A DNA stretch of 64,000 bases from Chitinophagaceae bacterium (GTDB lineage Bacteria; Bacteroidota; Bacteroidia; Chitinophagales; Chitinophagaceae): positions 181,632 through 245,631 of the forward strand of contig JADKHN010000002.1 of assembly GCA_016721725.1 (NCBI GenBank). The letters are read 5' to 3'. A program made the position numbers and the translations under genes. The notes beneath the pieces were generated by a model. That model did no database searches and was not told the origin of the DNA. It saw nothing but the letters and a program-made list of their open reading frames with translations. Of this stretch, positions 53,545-63,375 are shown piece after piece; position 1 is the stretch's first letter, and each line of letters begins with the position of its first letter.

Positions 53545-56094
53545 TTACACCTCAGATTTTTTCTCTTTCTTCTTCTCTTCTTCCTTGAGGGTGAATTTAA
53601 TCTTTTCGGTCTCCTTATCCAGGTCAGCCTCCAGCAGATCCCCCTGCTTGATATTCATATTCAGGATCTCTTCCGCCAGCGGGTCTTCCAGGTATTTCTG
53701 AATGGCCCGGTGCAAGGGCCTTGCCCCGAACTGGGAGTCATAACCCTTGTCTGCGATGAATTCCTTGGCGGCCGGGGTGAGTTCCATTGAAAACCCGAGG
53801 TTGGACAGGCGTTTCAACACCCCCTTCATCAGGATATCGATGATCTCGAAGATATTCTCTTTGGTGAGCGAATTGAAAACCACCACATCATCGATACGGT
53901 TCAGGAACTCGGGGCTGAAGGTACGCTTGAGTGCTTTCTCGATCACCGCCTTATTGTTCTCATCGGCATTCTCCATGCGGTTCGCCGTGGCAAAGCCAAC
54001 GCCGTCGCCGAAATCCTTGAGCTGCCGGGCCCCGATATTGGAGGTCATGATGATCAGGGTATTCTTGAAATCCACTTTCCTGCCCAGTCCGTCAGTGAGC
54101 ATGCCGTCATCCAGCACCTGTAACAGGATATTGTAGATATCCGGGTGCGCCTTCTCGATCTCGTCGAGCAGGATAACGCTGTAGGGTTTACGTCTAACCC
54201 TCTCAGTAAGTTGTCCACCCTCTTCATATCCAACATAGCCGGGAGGCGCACCGATCAGGCGACTCACGGTGAATTTTTCCATGTATTCACTCATATCGAT
54301 GCGGATCAGGGAATCATCACTGTCGAACATATGCCGGGCCAGTGAACGGGCCAGTTCTGTTTTACCCACCCCGGTGGGGCCCAGGAAAATAAAGGTTCCG
54401 ATGGGCTTCTTGGGGTCCTTCAATCCTACCCGGTTACGCTGGATCGCCTTGACCACTTTAGAAATAGCATCCTCCTGGCCAACCACAGCGCCTTTGAGGT
54501 CGTCGGCCATGCGGCGGAGTTTTTCCGTCTCGGCCTGAACCATTCTTTTTACCGGGATACCGGTCATCATGCATACCACTTCGGCGATATCCTCCTCTTC
54601 GATCGGGAAACGCTTGTGCTTGCTTTCTTCTTCCCAGTCGTGTTTGGCTTTTTCCAGGTCTTCCTGCAAACGTTTTTCGGTATCCCGAAGGGATGCGGCT
54701 TCTTCGAAACGCTGGCTTTTCACCACTTTATTCTTTTCGAGTTTGATGTCCTCGATCTTCTTTTCCAGTTCAAGGATGCCCTCGGGCACGTTGATGTTCT
54801 TGATGTGTTTGCGTGCGCCCACTTCATCCAGTACATCGATGGCCTTATCCGGTAACAAGCGGTCGGTCATATAGCGGTCGCTCAGTTTTACACAGGCTTC
54901 AATGGCTTCCAGGCTGTAGGTGACATTATGGTAATCCTCGTACTTATTCTTGATGTTATTCAGGATCTCGATGGTCTCTTCAACAGAAGGCTGTTCCACC
55001 AGCACTTTCTGGAAACGACGGTCTAATGCTCCGTCCTTCTCGATGTGCATGCGGTATTCATCCAGTGTGGAAGCGCCGATGCATTGAAGTTCCCCACGCG
55101 CCAGGGCAGGCTTGAAGATGTTGGAAGCATCGAGTGAACCGCTGGCACCCCCGGCTCCGACAATGGTATGGATCTCATCAATGAACAGGATCACGTCACG
55201 GTTCTTTTCCAATTCGTTCATGATGGCCTTCATCCTTTCTTCGAACTGGCCGCGGTACTTGGTCCCGGCCACCAGGGCGGCGAGGTCAAGACTCACCACC
55301 CGTTTATCGAACAAGACCCTGGACACCTTACGCTGCACAATGCGAAGCGCCAGGCCTTCCACAATGGCCGTTTTACCCACACCGGGTTCGCCGATCAAGA
55401 TGGGGTTATTCTTTTTCCGGCGGGATAATATCTGGGATACCCTTTCGATCTCTGTTTCCCGGCCCACGATGGGGTCCAATGAGCCGTTCTCCGCCAGGCG
55501 GGTGATATCGCGGCCAAAATTATCCAAAACGGGGGTTTTTGTCTTAGGCAGATTCGCCGCCCCTCCCCGCTGGGATTTGGGTTGCTGACCGTATTGTTTC
55601 CTTTCCTCATCAAAATCATCCTCATTCTCATCACTGAACTCGGCGGATGGCGGATTGCTGGTCACAAATCCCAGTTCGTTCTTGAACACGTCATAGTCCA
55701 CATCGAACTGGTTCAGGATCTGGGTGGCGATATTCTCTTTATTCTTCAGGATGGATAGCATCAGGTGTTCGCTTTCCACCATGGCGGATTTCTGCGCCTT
55801 GGCTTCCAGGACGGTGATCCGGATGACCTTTTCGGCTTGTTTGGTGAGAGGCAGTGAATTGATATTGGCGATGTTCTTGCCGGTCTTGTCCTTAACGGCC
55901 ATTTCGATCTCCTTCCGGAGCTCAAAAAGGTCGATATTCAGCGATTTCAGTATCTTGATCGCCGTATTCTCCCCATCCCGGATCAATCCCAGGACCAGGT
56001 GTTCTGTTCCGATGAAATCATTGCCCAGCCGAAGGGCTTCTTCGCGACTGTAGGAAATGATCTCTTTGACCTGAGCTGAAAAATTATTATCCAT
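53545..56094 (-). CDS. clpC: ClpC-type AAA+ unfoldase
   Basis: Hsp100 ATPase that unfolds proteins for ClpP or acts as a disaggregase, 849 residues. The double Clp N-domain (about 1-150) is followed by the first AAA module with Walker A GEPGVGKTA (about 237), a middle UVR-type segment (about 440-475, RFEEAASLRDTEKRLQ) that marks ClpC rather than ClpA or ClpB, and the second AAA module with GPTGVGKTE and arginine finger region. A charged tail ends EEKKKEKKSEV. Its promoter could not be pinned with confidence. ClpP is not in the window. Confidence 0.94.
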   Translation of the reverse strand: MDNNFSAQVKEIISYSREEALRLGNDFIGTEHLVLGLIRDGENTAIKILKSLNIDLFELRKEIEMAVKDKTGKNIANINSLPLTKQAEKVIRITVLEAKAQKSAMVESEHLMLSILKNKENIATQILNQFDVDYDVFKNELGFVTSNPPSAEFSDENEDDFDEERKQYGQQPKSQRGGAANLPKTKTPVLDNFGRDITRLAENGSLDPIVGRETEIERVSQILSRRKKNNPILIGEPGVGKTAIVEGLALRIVQRKVSRVLFDKRVVSLDLAALVAGTKYRGQFEERMKAIMNELEKNRDVILFIDEIHTIVGAGGASGSLDASNIFKPALARGELQCIGASTLDEYRMHIEKDGALDRRFQKVLVEQPSVEETIEILNNIKNKYEDYHNVTYSLEAIEACVKLSDRYMTDRLLPDKAIDVLDEVGARKHIKNINVPEGILELEKKIEDIKLEKNKVVKSQRFEEAASLRDTEKRLQEDLEKAKHDWEEESKHKRFPIEEEDIAEVVCMMTGIPVKRMVQAETEKLRRMADDLKGAVVGQEDAISKVVKAIQRNRVGLKDPKKPIGTFIFLGPTGVGKTELARSLARHMFDSDDSLIRIDMSEYMEKFTVSRLIGAPPGYVGYEEGGQLTERVRRKPYSVILLDEIEKAHPDIYNILLQVLDDGMLTDGLGRKVDFKNTLIIMTSNIGARQLKDFGDGVGFATANRMENADENNKAVIEKALKRTFSPEFLNRIDDVVVFNSLTKENIFEIIDILMKGVLKRLSNLGFSMELTPAAKEFIADKGYDSQFGARPLHRAIQKYLEDPLAEEILNMNIKQGDLLEADLDKETEKIKFTLKEEEKKKEKKSEV

Positions 56095-56294
56095 TTAGGG
56101 TTGTATTTAGCTTGTACAATAATAACGTTTATTTTGATGATTCAGTTTGCCCAAAAGTTGAAATGTTAATATGTGAAAAAGTAGGACAAGGGCTTTAAAA
56201 AGGAATATTTACTTTTCCCCGGTTTCAGCGTTTTCAATATCCGATTTTTCTTTATTTTACATGATGAGCGAATGGGTCAACTAAACCAATAACA

Positions 56295-56675
56295 ATGAAT
56301 GTCAAATTAGATACCAAAGAAAAATTTACTGTAATTACGCCGGAAGAAAGCTTTTTATCTGCTAATATGACAGGGGAATTGGATGAACTGTTGCTTGCTT
56401 TCCTTAAAAAAGACATCCCCCATATCGTTTTTAACATGCAACAGGTCGAAAATGCCGATGATCCCGTTTGCCATCGATTGTCTGACCTGCAGCATGCGTT
56501 CTACGCCGAAAACCGTTCCTTCGTGATCTGTCACCTGAGTCCCACAGTGGAAAAACGCTTGCTCGAACTGGACCTGCTGGAGACCATGAACATCACGCCC
56601 AGTGAAAGCGAAGCCTGGGATATCGTGCAGATGGAAGAGATCGAACGGGACCTGTTGAGTGGAAAATGGGATTAG
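56295..56675 (+). CDS. STAS-domain protein (anti-anti-sigma-like)
   Basis: A 126-residue STAS-like fold: strand KFTVITPEESFL, helix LDELLLAFLKKDI, strand PHIVFNMQQVENADDPVCHRL, helix and final helix LELDLLETMNI. The usual phosphorylated Ser/Thr after the third strand is not obvious; the equivalent loop reads ENADDPVCH. Members regulate anti-sigma factors or signal through partner kinases. The gene faces away from clpC. It is followed by a 7-bp-period array pair, then rnz. Confidence 0.75.
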   Translation: MNVKLDTKEKFTVITPEESFLSANMTGELDELLLAFLKKDIPHIVFNMQQVENADDPVCHRLSDLQHAFYAENRSFVICHLSPTVEKRLLELDLLETMNITPSESEAWDIVQMEEIERDLLSGKWD

Positions 56676-56812
56676 TTTATGGTATGTGGTTTATAGTTTG
56701 TGGTTATGCAGCATTTTAACCATATAACAGGTCTTTAACAACTAAAACGCCTTGCCATCCAAAGGCGCTGAACCACCAACAACAAACACCAAACCACAAA
56801 CGACCTACCAAA
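56676..56812. repeat. Facing pair of 7-bp-period arrays between STAS gene and rnz
   Basis: The left arm 56676-56708 has TTTATGG, TATGTGG, TTTATAG, TTTGTGG. The right arm 56770-56812 has CAACAAC, AAACACC, AAACCAC, AAACGAC, CTACCAA and ends just before the rnz TTG start. About 60 bp lie between. Confidence 0.8.
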
Positions 56813-57715
56813 TTGCTCGCTTTAACCATACTAGGAAATAATTCAGCCATACCTGCTTTTGGCCGTAATCCGACCGCCCAGCTTTTACAGACCCTCGATG
56901 AATCCTACCTGATCGATTGCGGGGAAGGCACACAACTGCAGATGTCGAAGTACAAGATCAGGAGAAGCAAGATCAGCCGGATACTCATCTCCCACCTGCA
57001 TGGCGACCATTATTTCGGACTGATCGGGCTGCTCACCAGCATGAGCTTATTAAATAGAACCCAGGAATTACACATCCATGCCCCTGCCCCGCTGGAAGAG
57101 ATCATTCGCTTGCAATTGACCGTGGCGGATGCCCATCTCAATTTTCCGCTGCATTTTCATCCGCTGGCTGAGGCCGGCCTGATCGCGGATGATAAGAAAC
57201 TCCGCATCCATTGCTTCCCGGTGAAACACCGGATCGAATGCTGGGGTTTCCTGTTCCGGGAGAAGAAGAATCCCCGGAAGATCGATCCGGAGCGGGCCCG
57301 CATCTATGAGATACCCGCGGCCTTTTATGATCAATTGCAACAGGGAAAAGATTATGTAAATAAAAAGGGAACGATCGTTCCCAATGAAGAAGTGACCACC
57401 CCGGCATCCGAACCCAGATCCTATGCCTACTGCGCCGACACCCTGTTTGATGAAGGCCTGGCTGAGCATGTCCGGGGTGTGAGCTTATTATATCATGAAA
57501 CGACCTACCTGAAGGACCTGCACGAAAGAGCGGCGGCACGTTATCACAGCACCACCGTTCAGGCCGGGGCCATTGCGCAAAAGGCACAGGCGGGCAAATT
57601 ACTGATCGGGCATTTTTCCTCTAAATACGAGGAACTGGATGAATTCCTGAATGAGACTAGAACGGTCTTTGAACAAACCGAACTGGCGCTGGAAGGCGTC
57701 TGTTACCGGATATGA
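56813..57715 (+). CDS. rnz: Ribonuclease Z
   Basis: Zinc-dependent endonuclease that trims tRNA 3' trailers, 300 residues from TTG 56813 (MLALTILGNNSAIPAFG). The metallo-beta-lactamase core motif HLHGDHYFG lies at about residue 60. The flexible exosite region spans about 145-195, and the second metal cluster uses a His in VKHRIECW, an Asp in CADTLF and GHFSSKY. Length and motifs are normal for the family. It matters because tRNAs here, including the initiator tRNA, do not encode CCA. The leader is a 7-bp-period array, so there is no room for a separate ribosome-binding site other than the array itself. Confidence 0.94.
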   Translation: MLALTILGNNSAIPAFGRNPTAQLLQTLDESYLIDCGEGTQLQMSKYKIRRSKISRILISHLHGDHYFGLIGLLTSMSLLNRTQELHIHAPAPLEEIIRLQLTVADAHLNFPLHFHPLAEAGLIADDKKLRIHCFPVKHRIECWGFLFREKKNPRKIDPERARIYEIPAAFYDQLQQGKDYVNKKGTIVPNEEVTTPASEPRSYAYCADTLFDEGLAEHVRGVSLLYHETTYLKDLHERAAARYHSTTVQAGAIAQKAQAGKLLIGHFSSKYEELDEFLNETRTVFEQTELALEGVCYRI

Positions 57716-57716
57716 T

Positions 57717-58874
57717 TCAGAAAGACAGGTTTACGGGGTAATTAAAACCGTCTGCCATGATCCATTGGTAAAATTCAGGGAACCATTTTCGCCAGGCTTT
57801 TTCATTGTGCTTACTCAACGGATCGGTCACCCAATAGATCATCATGCCTGACCGGTCGCCCAATGCTTCGATCAACTCCTTCCCTTTTTGCTGATTGGCC
57901 TCACCTTCCTTCTCTCCGATGTAAAAGAAGACCTTACTGTTCATTCCTGAAGCAAGGGAATCCGTCAGCGCCCTGATCTGTGGTGCGATCCAGATCGATG
58001 GAGAAAAGATCCCCCCTTTTCCAAAAACTCCGGGATAACGCAACAGGGCGTAATACGCGATCAGGCCTCCCAATGAACTGCCGGCGACCCCGGTATTCTC
58101 CCGGTTGGTCAGCGTCCTGTAGTGTTGATCAACAAAGGGCTTTAAGGTATGCACCAGGAAATCCAGATAAGCATCTCCCTCCCCGGGTCCGAATTGTTCA
58201 GTGGGGAAAGGATTGTATTCATTGACCCGGCGGGGGCCGTTCCCGATCCCAACAATGATACAGGGTGGCCTGTTTCTTTTGATCAGGCTGTCCAGGCATT
58301 CATCCACACCCCATTCTCCAAAAGCGGATCCCCGTTCATCAAAGAGGTTCTGACCATCCTGCATGTAAATGACCGGATAATGTTTCCGGCCATTTGCATA
58401 TTCTTCAGGCAGGTAGATCCAGATCGGGCCTGACCGGTTCAGCTGGGGCATGAAGAAGGCCGAATCCAGCAGGTGCACGTTCGGACTAGCCGTTGATCCT
58501 TTACCGGTCCCCGGGAGATCATCCTTCCAGGCCGCTATAGTGACACTGAAGGTGGTATCGCTGCTGACCAGTAACGAACGATTCGGAATATCCTGCCCGG
58601 CTGGTGAACATTCTACGGCAAGCCAGGATCCCCGGGTGAATTTATATTCATAACTGCCTGAATCCAGCTGAACAGATCGTGCATAACGGGCTAATCCGGA
58701 AGGAGATAAAAGATAGCTGGTGTCTTTGGGATCCCATTGGTTGAAACTCCCGGCGAGATAGATGCTGTCGGTTTCATGACCGGAGGGTACCGTGACCTCA
58801 AAGACGATCTTCCGTTGCGCTTCACTTTGGAGGAATGTGAAGAACAGGAATATGAATCCCGGAAGAGTTTTCAT
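57717..58874 (-). CDS. Secreted esterase with N-terminal glycogen-binding-like (E-set) domain
   Basis: Exported alpha/beta-hydrolase of 385 residues. A signal peptide (about 1-19) precedes an E-set/CBM48-like domain (about 20-115; IYLAGSFNQWDP and GSYEYKF are its typical strands), then a PF00756 esterase domain (about 130-375) with YPVIYMQDGQNLFD, nucleophile Ser in AGSSLGGLIAYY, and a C-terminal His in LSKHNEKAWR. The two-domain layout occurs in Bacteroidota enzymes acting on acylated sugars or other esters. It lies 5 bp downstream of dapA. Confidence 0.85.
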   Translation of the reverse strand: MKTLPGFIFLFFTFLQSEAQRKIVFEVTVPSGHETDSIYLAGSFNQWDPKDTSYLLSPSGLARYARSVQLDSGSYEYKFTRGSWLAVECSPAGQDIPNRSLLVSSDTTFSVTIAAWKDDLPGTGKGSTASPNVHLLDSAFFMPQLNRSGPIWIYLPEEYANGRKHYPVIYMQDGQNLFDERGSAFGEWGVDECLDSLIKRNRPPCIIVGIGNGPRRVNEYNPFPTEQFGPGEGDAYLDFLVHTLKPFVDQHYRTLTNRENTGVAGSSLGGLIAYYALLRYPGVFGKGGIFSPSIWIAPQIRALTDSLASGMNSKVFFYIGEKEGEANQQKGKELIEALGDRSGMMIYWVTDPLSKHNEKAWRKWFPEFYQWIMADGFNYPVNLSF

Positions 58875-58879
58875 GAAGC

Positions 58880-59758
58880 TTACAATTTTGCAAGACAGTC
58901 CTTTACTTTCTGATGGATCGCATGACTCAAAGGAACCAGGGGCAACCGCAACACATTCTCCAGGATACCCATTTCAGACAGAAAGGCTTTTGCACCTGCC
59001 GGATTATTCTCAGCGAACAACAGGTCGTTCCCTTCCAGGCACTGATAGTGGAGCAACCTGGCCAGTTCAAAATTATCCGCCAGGGAATGCCGCACCATGT
59101 CCGAAAACAGTTTAGGGAAACAATTGGCCGCTACACTGATCACCCCATCCATGCCGGATGCGATCAGCGGCAGGGTGAGATGGTCATCCCCGCTCACCAC
59201 TAAAAAATGTTCGGGCCTGTCGCGCAGGATATGCATGCACTGGATCATATTGCCCGATGCCTCCTTGATGCCGGCGATGTTCTCCACTTCATTGGCCAGT
59301 CGCAAGGTGGTCTCCGCGCTGATGTTGCTCCCGGTGCGTCCGGGCACATTGTAGAGTATGACCGGGTGCGGACTGGCGCTGGCGATATTCTTGTAATGCT
59401 GGAATATGCCTTCCTGTGAGGGTTTGTTATAATAGGGACTGGCGCTCAGTACCGCGGTCGCTTTTTCCAGCGGATAGCTTTGCATGTTCTCCATCACTTC
59501 ACGGGTATTGTTGCCGCCGATACCCACAACCACGGGTACCCGATTCTGCACTTTTTCATAGGTGTACCGGATGATATCCGCTTTTTCCTCCGCCTCGATG
59601 GTAGGAGTCTCGCCGGTGGTACCCAGGCTCACCAGGTATTCAACTCCATTGTCAATGACAAAATCGATCAGCTTTCCCAGGGCCTCGAAATCCACTTCCG
59701 TATTTGCCTTGAATGGGGTGACAAGGGCCACTCCCGTTCCTTTTAATTTCGTACGCAT
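58880..59758 (-). CDS. dapA: 4-hydroxy-tetrahydrodipicolinate synthase
   Basis: Condenses pyruvate and aspartate semialdehyde in lysine and diaminopimelate biosynthesis; TIM barrel. From ATG 59758 (MRTKLKGTGVALVTPF) it has 292 residues, the usual length. The catalytic Lys is in IAGIKEASG (about 165), Tyr in VILYNVPGRTG (about 135), and GTTGETPT forms the pyruvate pocket. A longer in-frame start (59905) adds non-homologous sequence that overlaps the upstream terminator. Confidence 0.95.
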   Translation of the reverse strand: MRTKLKGTGVALVTPFKANTEVDFEALGKLIDFVIDNGVEYLVSLGTTGETPTIEAEEKADIIRYTYEKVQNRVPVVVGIGGNNTREVMENMQSYPLEKATAVLSASPYYNKPSQEGIFQHYKNIASASPHPVILYNVPGRTGSNISAETTLRLANEVENIAGIKEASGNMIQCMHILRDRPEHFLVVSGDDHLTLPLIASGMDGVISVAANCFPKLFSDMVRHSLADNFELARLLHYQCLEGNDLLFAENNPAGAKAFLSEMGILENVLRLPLVPLSHAIHQKVKDCLAKL

Positions 59759-59809
59759 ATGCCTGTTCTGTTTTTTATGAAGGTATTCACTCATCACGAA
59801 ATTAAGGCA

Positions 59810-59835
59810 AAAAAAAACTCCCGCACGGGGAGTTT
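59810..59835 (-). terminator. Terminator of the L,D-transpeptidase gene
   Basis: AACTCCC (59817-59823) pairs with GGGAGTT (59829-59835); a run of A on the plus strand gives the minus-strand U-tract. The dapA start lies 52 bp beyond. Confidence 0.82.
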
Positions 59836-59855
59836 GAACAAGATAAAAGCTTTTA

Positions 59856-60656
59856 TCAACGGGAGGCCAGGTTACCGGCCGGATGCAAAACTTTGGAATG
59901 ATCAAGGTAATATTGGTTGGGGCTGTAGATGAACAGGCAGGTGCCGTGTTTGATCTTGTCGATCACCGGTCTGCTGAGTTCTTGGGGCAGGGCCGGGCAT
60001 CCCCAGCTGCGGCCGATATACCCCCGGGTACGGGCCAGTGATTCATTGACATAGGGCGCGCCATGCACCACGATGGCCCGGCGTTCCGCATTGTCGTTGA
60101 AACCGGGTTCCAGTCCTTCCAGTCTTAATGAGTAACCATTGCCTCCCATATAGGTATCGCGGGTCTCATAGAAACCCAGACTGCTTTGGTAGCTGGACGG
60201 GGTATTGGAAAATTGCCGGGCATTCTCCAGTCCGGAATTGGAACCATGGGCTACATAGGTATTATACACCAGGGTACCCTTTTCCAGGTCGATCACAAAG
60301 AGCCTTTTTTTGGAAGAGGGCAGGCTGAAATCGGCGATGGAAATGATCTTCTCATTGGACAGGCGTCCGGTCTGCGTGAGATAATCCAATCCCTGCATCG
60401 CGTAATCGAAGGCCTGGCGGGAAAGTCCGAGTATGTTCAACCTGAGGCTGTCATACAGCGAAGCGAACAAGTTATCGTTCTTCACGAGGGTGGACTTCGC
60501 CATGGGATCCATCGGTGAATTGTTGTGGATCTTCAAAGGCAAAGGCTTGGGTTCATGGGTTGGCCTGGACTTCGCGAAAACAAAGGGCAGGTGCAACAGG
60601 AACAGTAGCAGGGATGAAAAATAGAAGTGGATCTTCCTGAGGGTCTTGTTTCTCAT
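59856..60656 (-). CDS. Secreted L,D-transpeptidase-like protein (YkuD_2 family)
   Basis: Exported protein of 266 residues from ATG 60656; the signal peptide is about residues 8-28 (FSSLLLFLLHLPFVFA). The C-terminal half matches the murein L,D-transpeptidase YkuD_2 family (PF13645): KRLFVIDLEKGTLVYNTYVAHG, IVVHGAPYVNES with a His, and GRSWGCPALP carrying the catalytic Cys. Such proteins remodel peptidoglycan or link proteins to it, but many YkuD_2 members are untested. It lies upstream of dapA, on the same strand, behind a terminator. Confidence 0.85.
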   Translation of the reverse strand: MRNKTLRKIHFYFSSLLLFLLHLPFVFAKSRPTHEPKPLPLKIHNNSPMDPMAKSTLVKNDNLFASLYDSLRLNILGLSRQAFDYAMQGLDYLTQTGRLSNEKIISIADFSLPSSKKRLFVIDLEKGTLVYNTYVAHGSNSGLENARQFSNTPSSYQSSLGFYETRDTYMGGNGYSLRLEGLEPGFNDNAERRAIVVHGAPYVNESLARTRGYIGRSWGCPALPQELSRPVIDKIKHGTCLFIYSPNQYYLDHSKVLHPAGNLASR

Positions 60657-61006
60657 GGCTGACAGATATTTGATTTTAAAGATGCTTGAACAACACAAAG
60701 ATCGGTCATCATTTGTTTCCGTTTTGTTAAAAGGAACCGGTCTGTATTTCAATGGCACAAAGGGTTCCAGACAAAAACAGGATCCATCACACTAGTCCCT
60801 GTTATTCTAATACATATTCTTTACTCATTTTCATTATGTATAACGGGCCAGGTTGAAATTTATTTCACAGAGCCCAAATGCAGCGTTACCCGACTCAACC
60901 GGTGCTCATAAACAGGGTTATCAATAACCTCCATCATTTGTTCTGATCCTGGTTGAATATAACTTGCCGTAATGAATTTTATTCTTCAAACTAAATATTT
61001 TATACC
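60657..61006. other. Divergent intergenic region, no gene seen
   Basis: About 350 bp lie between the L,D-transpeptidase gene (minus) and the peroxiredoxin gene (plus). It must contain both promoters, but no good TTTG/TAnnTTTG pair is evident. Repeats and small genes were not found. Confidence 0.6.
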
Positions 61007-61714
61007 ATGACAACATCGAATGAAATGCTTCAGATCAGTTTACCGCGCATCGGTGATAAAGCACCTTCCTTTGAAGCCGTTACCACCCAGGGCAATATCA
61101 AATTCCCCGAAGATTACAAAGGCAAATGGGTCATCCTGTTCAGTCACCCGGCCGATTTCACCCCTGTATGCACATCGGAGTTCATGACCTTTGCGCATAT
61201 GGAGGAAGATTTCAGGAAGATGAATACGGCGCTGGTGGGCCTTTCGGTTGACGGCTTATACAGCCATATCGCCTGGTTGCGGACCATCAAGGACAAGATC
61301 GAATTCCGCGGCTGGAAGAATGTGGAGGTGAAATTCCCGCTGATCGAGGACATCACCATGAACGTGGCCAAAATGTATGGCATGATCCAGCCCAATGAAA
61401 GCAGCACCAAGGCGGTGAGGGCGGTTTTCTTCATCGACCCGAAAGGCATCATCCGCGCCATGATCTATTACCCCCTGTCCCTGGGCAGGAATTTCGAAGA
61501 GTTGAAAAGGGTCATCAGGGGATTGCAGACTGCCGATAAATTCTCCGTAGCCATGCCGGCCGACTGGGAACCCGGAGAGGACGTCATCGTTCCGCCGGCC
61601 AACTCCTGTGGCGTTGCGGCAGACCGGATGGCGGGCAAAGAAGAAGGCCTGTATTGCAAGGACTGGTTCTTCTGCATGAAGCCGCTGAAAAAAGAAGAAC
61701 TTGAGTTGGTTTAG
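61007..61714 (+). CDS. Peroxiredoxin (Prx6/AhpC-TSA type)
   Basis: Thiol peroxidase of 235 residues reducing H2O2 and organic peroxides. The peroxidatic Cys is in HPADFTPVCTSEF (about residue 56), with the conserved Thr and Pro of the active site. The long C-terminal arm (about 170-235), with W-rich DWFFCMKPL, is typical of Prx6-like members, which often use one peroxidatic Cys and an external reductant. Additional Cys near the end (NSCGVAAD and LYCKDWFFC) could act as resolving residues. Confidence 0.93.
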   Translation: MTTSNEMLQISLPRIGDKAPSFEAVTTQGNIKFPEDYKGKWVILFSHPADFTPVCTSEFMTFAHMEEDFRKMNTALVGLSVDGLYSHIAWLRTIKDKIEFRGWKNVEVKFPLIEDITMNVAKMYGMIQPNESSTKAVRAVFFIDPKGIIRAMIYYPLSLGRNFEELKRVIRGLQTADKFSVAMPADWEPGEDVIVPPANSCGVAADRMAGKEEGLYCKDWFFCMKPLKKEELELV

Positions 61715-61730
61715 GATCTCAACCTAACAA

Positions 61731-61763
61731 TAAAGGGCTGTAGCGTTAAATTACAGCCCTTTA
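61731..61763. terminator. Bidirectional terminator with perfect 12-bp stem
   Basis: TAAAGGGCTGTA (61731-61742) and TACAGCCCTTTA (61752-61763) are exactly complementary around a 9-base loop, between convergent genes. Confidence 0.85.
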
Positions 61764-61804
61764 TCAATAGTGAAATGAGTTTTTCTTTATCGATCCAAAC
61801 CCGA

Positions 61805-62191
61805 TCAGAGATTCAAGATCACTTTCTGCAATTTTTCCCTGACCTGGAACGCGACATCATGTAATTCATCATTTTCAATGGCCTTCATGGACGCTGCCGG
61901 ATCAACGGCCGAGACCTCTACCTGGCCGGGTTCTTTCTCCTGTATGATCACATTGCAGGGCAACATGACCCCGATCTTATCTTCAGCCAGTAAGGCCTGG
62001 TAGGCAAATGGAGGATTACAGGCGCCCAGGATCGTGTAATTGTAAAAATCCACACCCAGTTTATTCTTCAGGGTTTCTTTCATGTCAATCTCGGTCAGGA
62101 TGCCGAAACCCTCCGTTTTGAGCGCCTCTTTAACCTGCCCGATCGCATCATTGAAACCTATTTTCAAGGTCTTATTAAAAGTATAGTCCAT
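61805..62191 (-). CDS. DUF302 protein
   Basis: A 128-residue cytosolic protein of the DUF302 family, alpha/beta fold. The conserved parts are FNDAIGQVKEALKTEGFGILTEIDM (about 12-36), the YTILGACNPPFAYQALL block with Cys and Pro-Pro, and a second Cys in GVMLPCNVII. The paired cysteines invite metal or redox binding, but no function is proven for the family. It lies 48 bp after the SDR gene with no terminator, so the two are probably co-transcribed. Confidence 0.85.
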   Translation of the reverse strand: MDYTFNKTLKIGFNDAIGQVKEALKTEGFGILTEIDMKETLKNKLGVDFYNYTILGACNPPFAYQALLAEDKIGVMLPCNVIIQEKEPGQVEVSAVDPAASMKAIENDELHDVAFQVREKLQKVILNL

Positions 62192-62239
62192 AGTTGAATT
62201 GTTTTCTGAACAGTAAATGTAGCTCCGAAATCAATACGG

Positions 62240-62980
62240 TCACCTGGCCAGGTAACCGCCATCTACCGGGTAGTAGCTGCCGGTTACAAAGGAAGACCGG
62301 TCGCTGCCCAGCCAGAAGATCAGTTCCGCCACTTCTTCACTTTTCCCCAGCCGGCCGATCGGATGCAGGGAGACGATCTGTTTTTTCATTTCGTCATCCA
62401 GCGCTTTCAGCAGGGGTGTATCAATGAAACCCGGCCCTACGGCGTTGATGCGGATATGTTGTGCGGAATATTCCAGGGCCGCGGTCTGGGACAAGCCGAT
62501 GATACCATGTTTTGCCGCGCTGTATCCGGCCGATCCGGCAAATCCGACCGATCCTAATACGGAAGAGACGTTCACAATACTGCCGCCACCGTTCTTCAGC
62601 ATGGCTGCGATCTGGTATTTCATCCCGTAAAAAAGGCTGTTCAGGTTAACGGCGATCACTTTTTGCCATCCTTCAATACTCATATCAGCAACGGGGTTGA
62701 TCTCCCCTCCTATGCCGGCGTTATTGACCGCGATATCCAGCTTACCAAAGGTCTTTACCGCGAAATCAACCAGGGCGCTCATTTCGGCGGGTTGCGAAAC
62801 ATCGGTCTTGTAAAAAAATGCCTGGGCTCCCGTCTCCCTGATGCTTTTGGCCGCCGCCTCCCCCTCAACTTCCCGGATATCGGATAAAACAACATTGGCG
62901 CCTTCTTTAGCGAACAAAGCTGCTGTGGCCAGCCCGATGCCTGATGCGGCGCCGGTGACGATGACTGATTTGTTTTTCAT
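62240..62980 (-). CDS. Short-chain dehydrogenase/reductase (SDR)
   Basis: NAD(P)-dependent oxidoreductase of 246 residues, classical SDR. The cofactor motif TGAASGIGLA lies at about 9-18, an Asp after strand two (LSDIREV) suggests NAD(H) preference, NNAGIGG at about 88, catalytic Ser in NVSSVLGSVG and Tyr-Lys in YSAAKHG at about 152. GYYLVDGGY-like closing residues (SYYPVDGGYLAR) are normal. The substrate is unknown, since SDRs cover sugars, alcohols and lipids. Confidence 0.92.
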   Translation of the reverse strand: MKNKSVIVTGAASGIGLATAALFAKEGANVVLSDIREVEGEAAAKSIRETGAQAFFYKTDVSQPAEMSALVDFAVKTFGKLDIAVNNAGIGGEINPVADMSIEGWQKVIAVNLNSLFYGMKYQIAAMLKNGGGSIVNVSSVLGSVGFAGSAGYSAAKHGIIGLSQTAALEYSAQHIRINAVGPGFIDTPLLKALDDEMKKQIVSLHPIGRLGKSEEVAELIFWLGSDRSSFVTGSYYPVDGGYLAR

Positions 62981-63375
62981 ATGACCCTTTTAATTGTGAC
63001 GAACGCACAAGCTAATCAAAGCAATCTTAACAAGCTATGACCGCAGTCATTCGTAGAAATGACGGTTCTGACATTAAATAGAGCAGTTCTATACTAAAAA
63101 TGTTCAAGATCTTCATTTTACTTCTGATTACCTATTCAAACGCAAATGATCTATTTCGGAATTGAGCCTGAAACTTTATTCAAATCAACCTTACATCTTC
63201 GCATCAAACCTATTCCCGTGGGATGGGAAATGAATAAAAATATATACGGAGTGGACAAAATAAGAATTGCCGGATGTTTAATTCTTAAAAGATTTATCAT
63301 TAAACCGTCAATCTAAGTCATGCAAGAGATTGGAAAAAATCACTTTATACCCTGTGTGCTGGCCATGATAACACT
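62981..63375. other. Intergenic region upstream of the SDR gene, no gene seen
   Basis: About 400 bp of AT-rich sequence. It should contain the SDR promoter, but no convincing TTTG/TAnnTTTG pair was found, and no coding or repeat signal is supported. Confidence 0.55.
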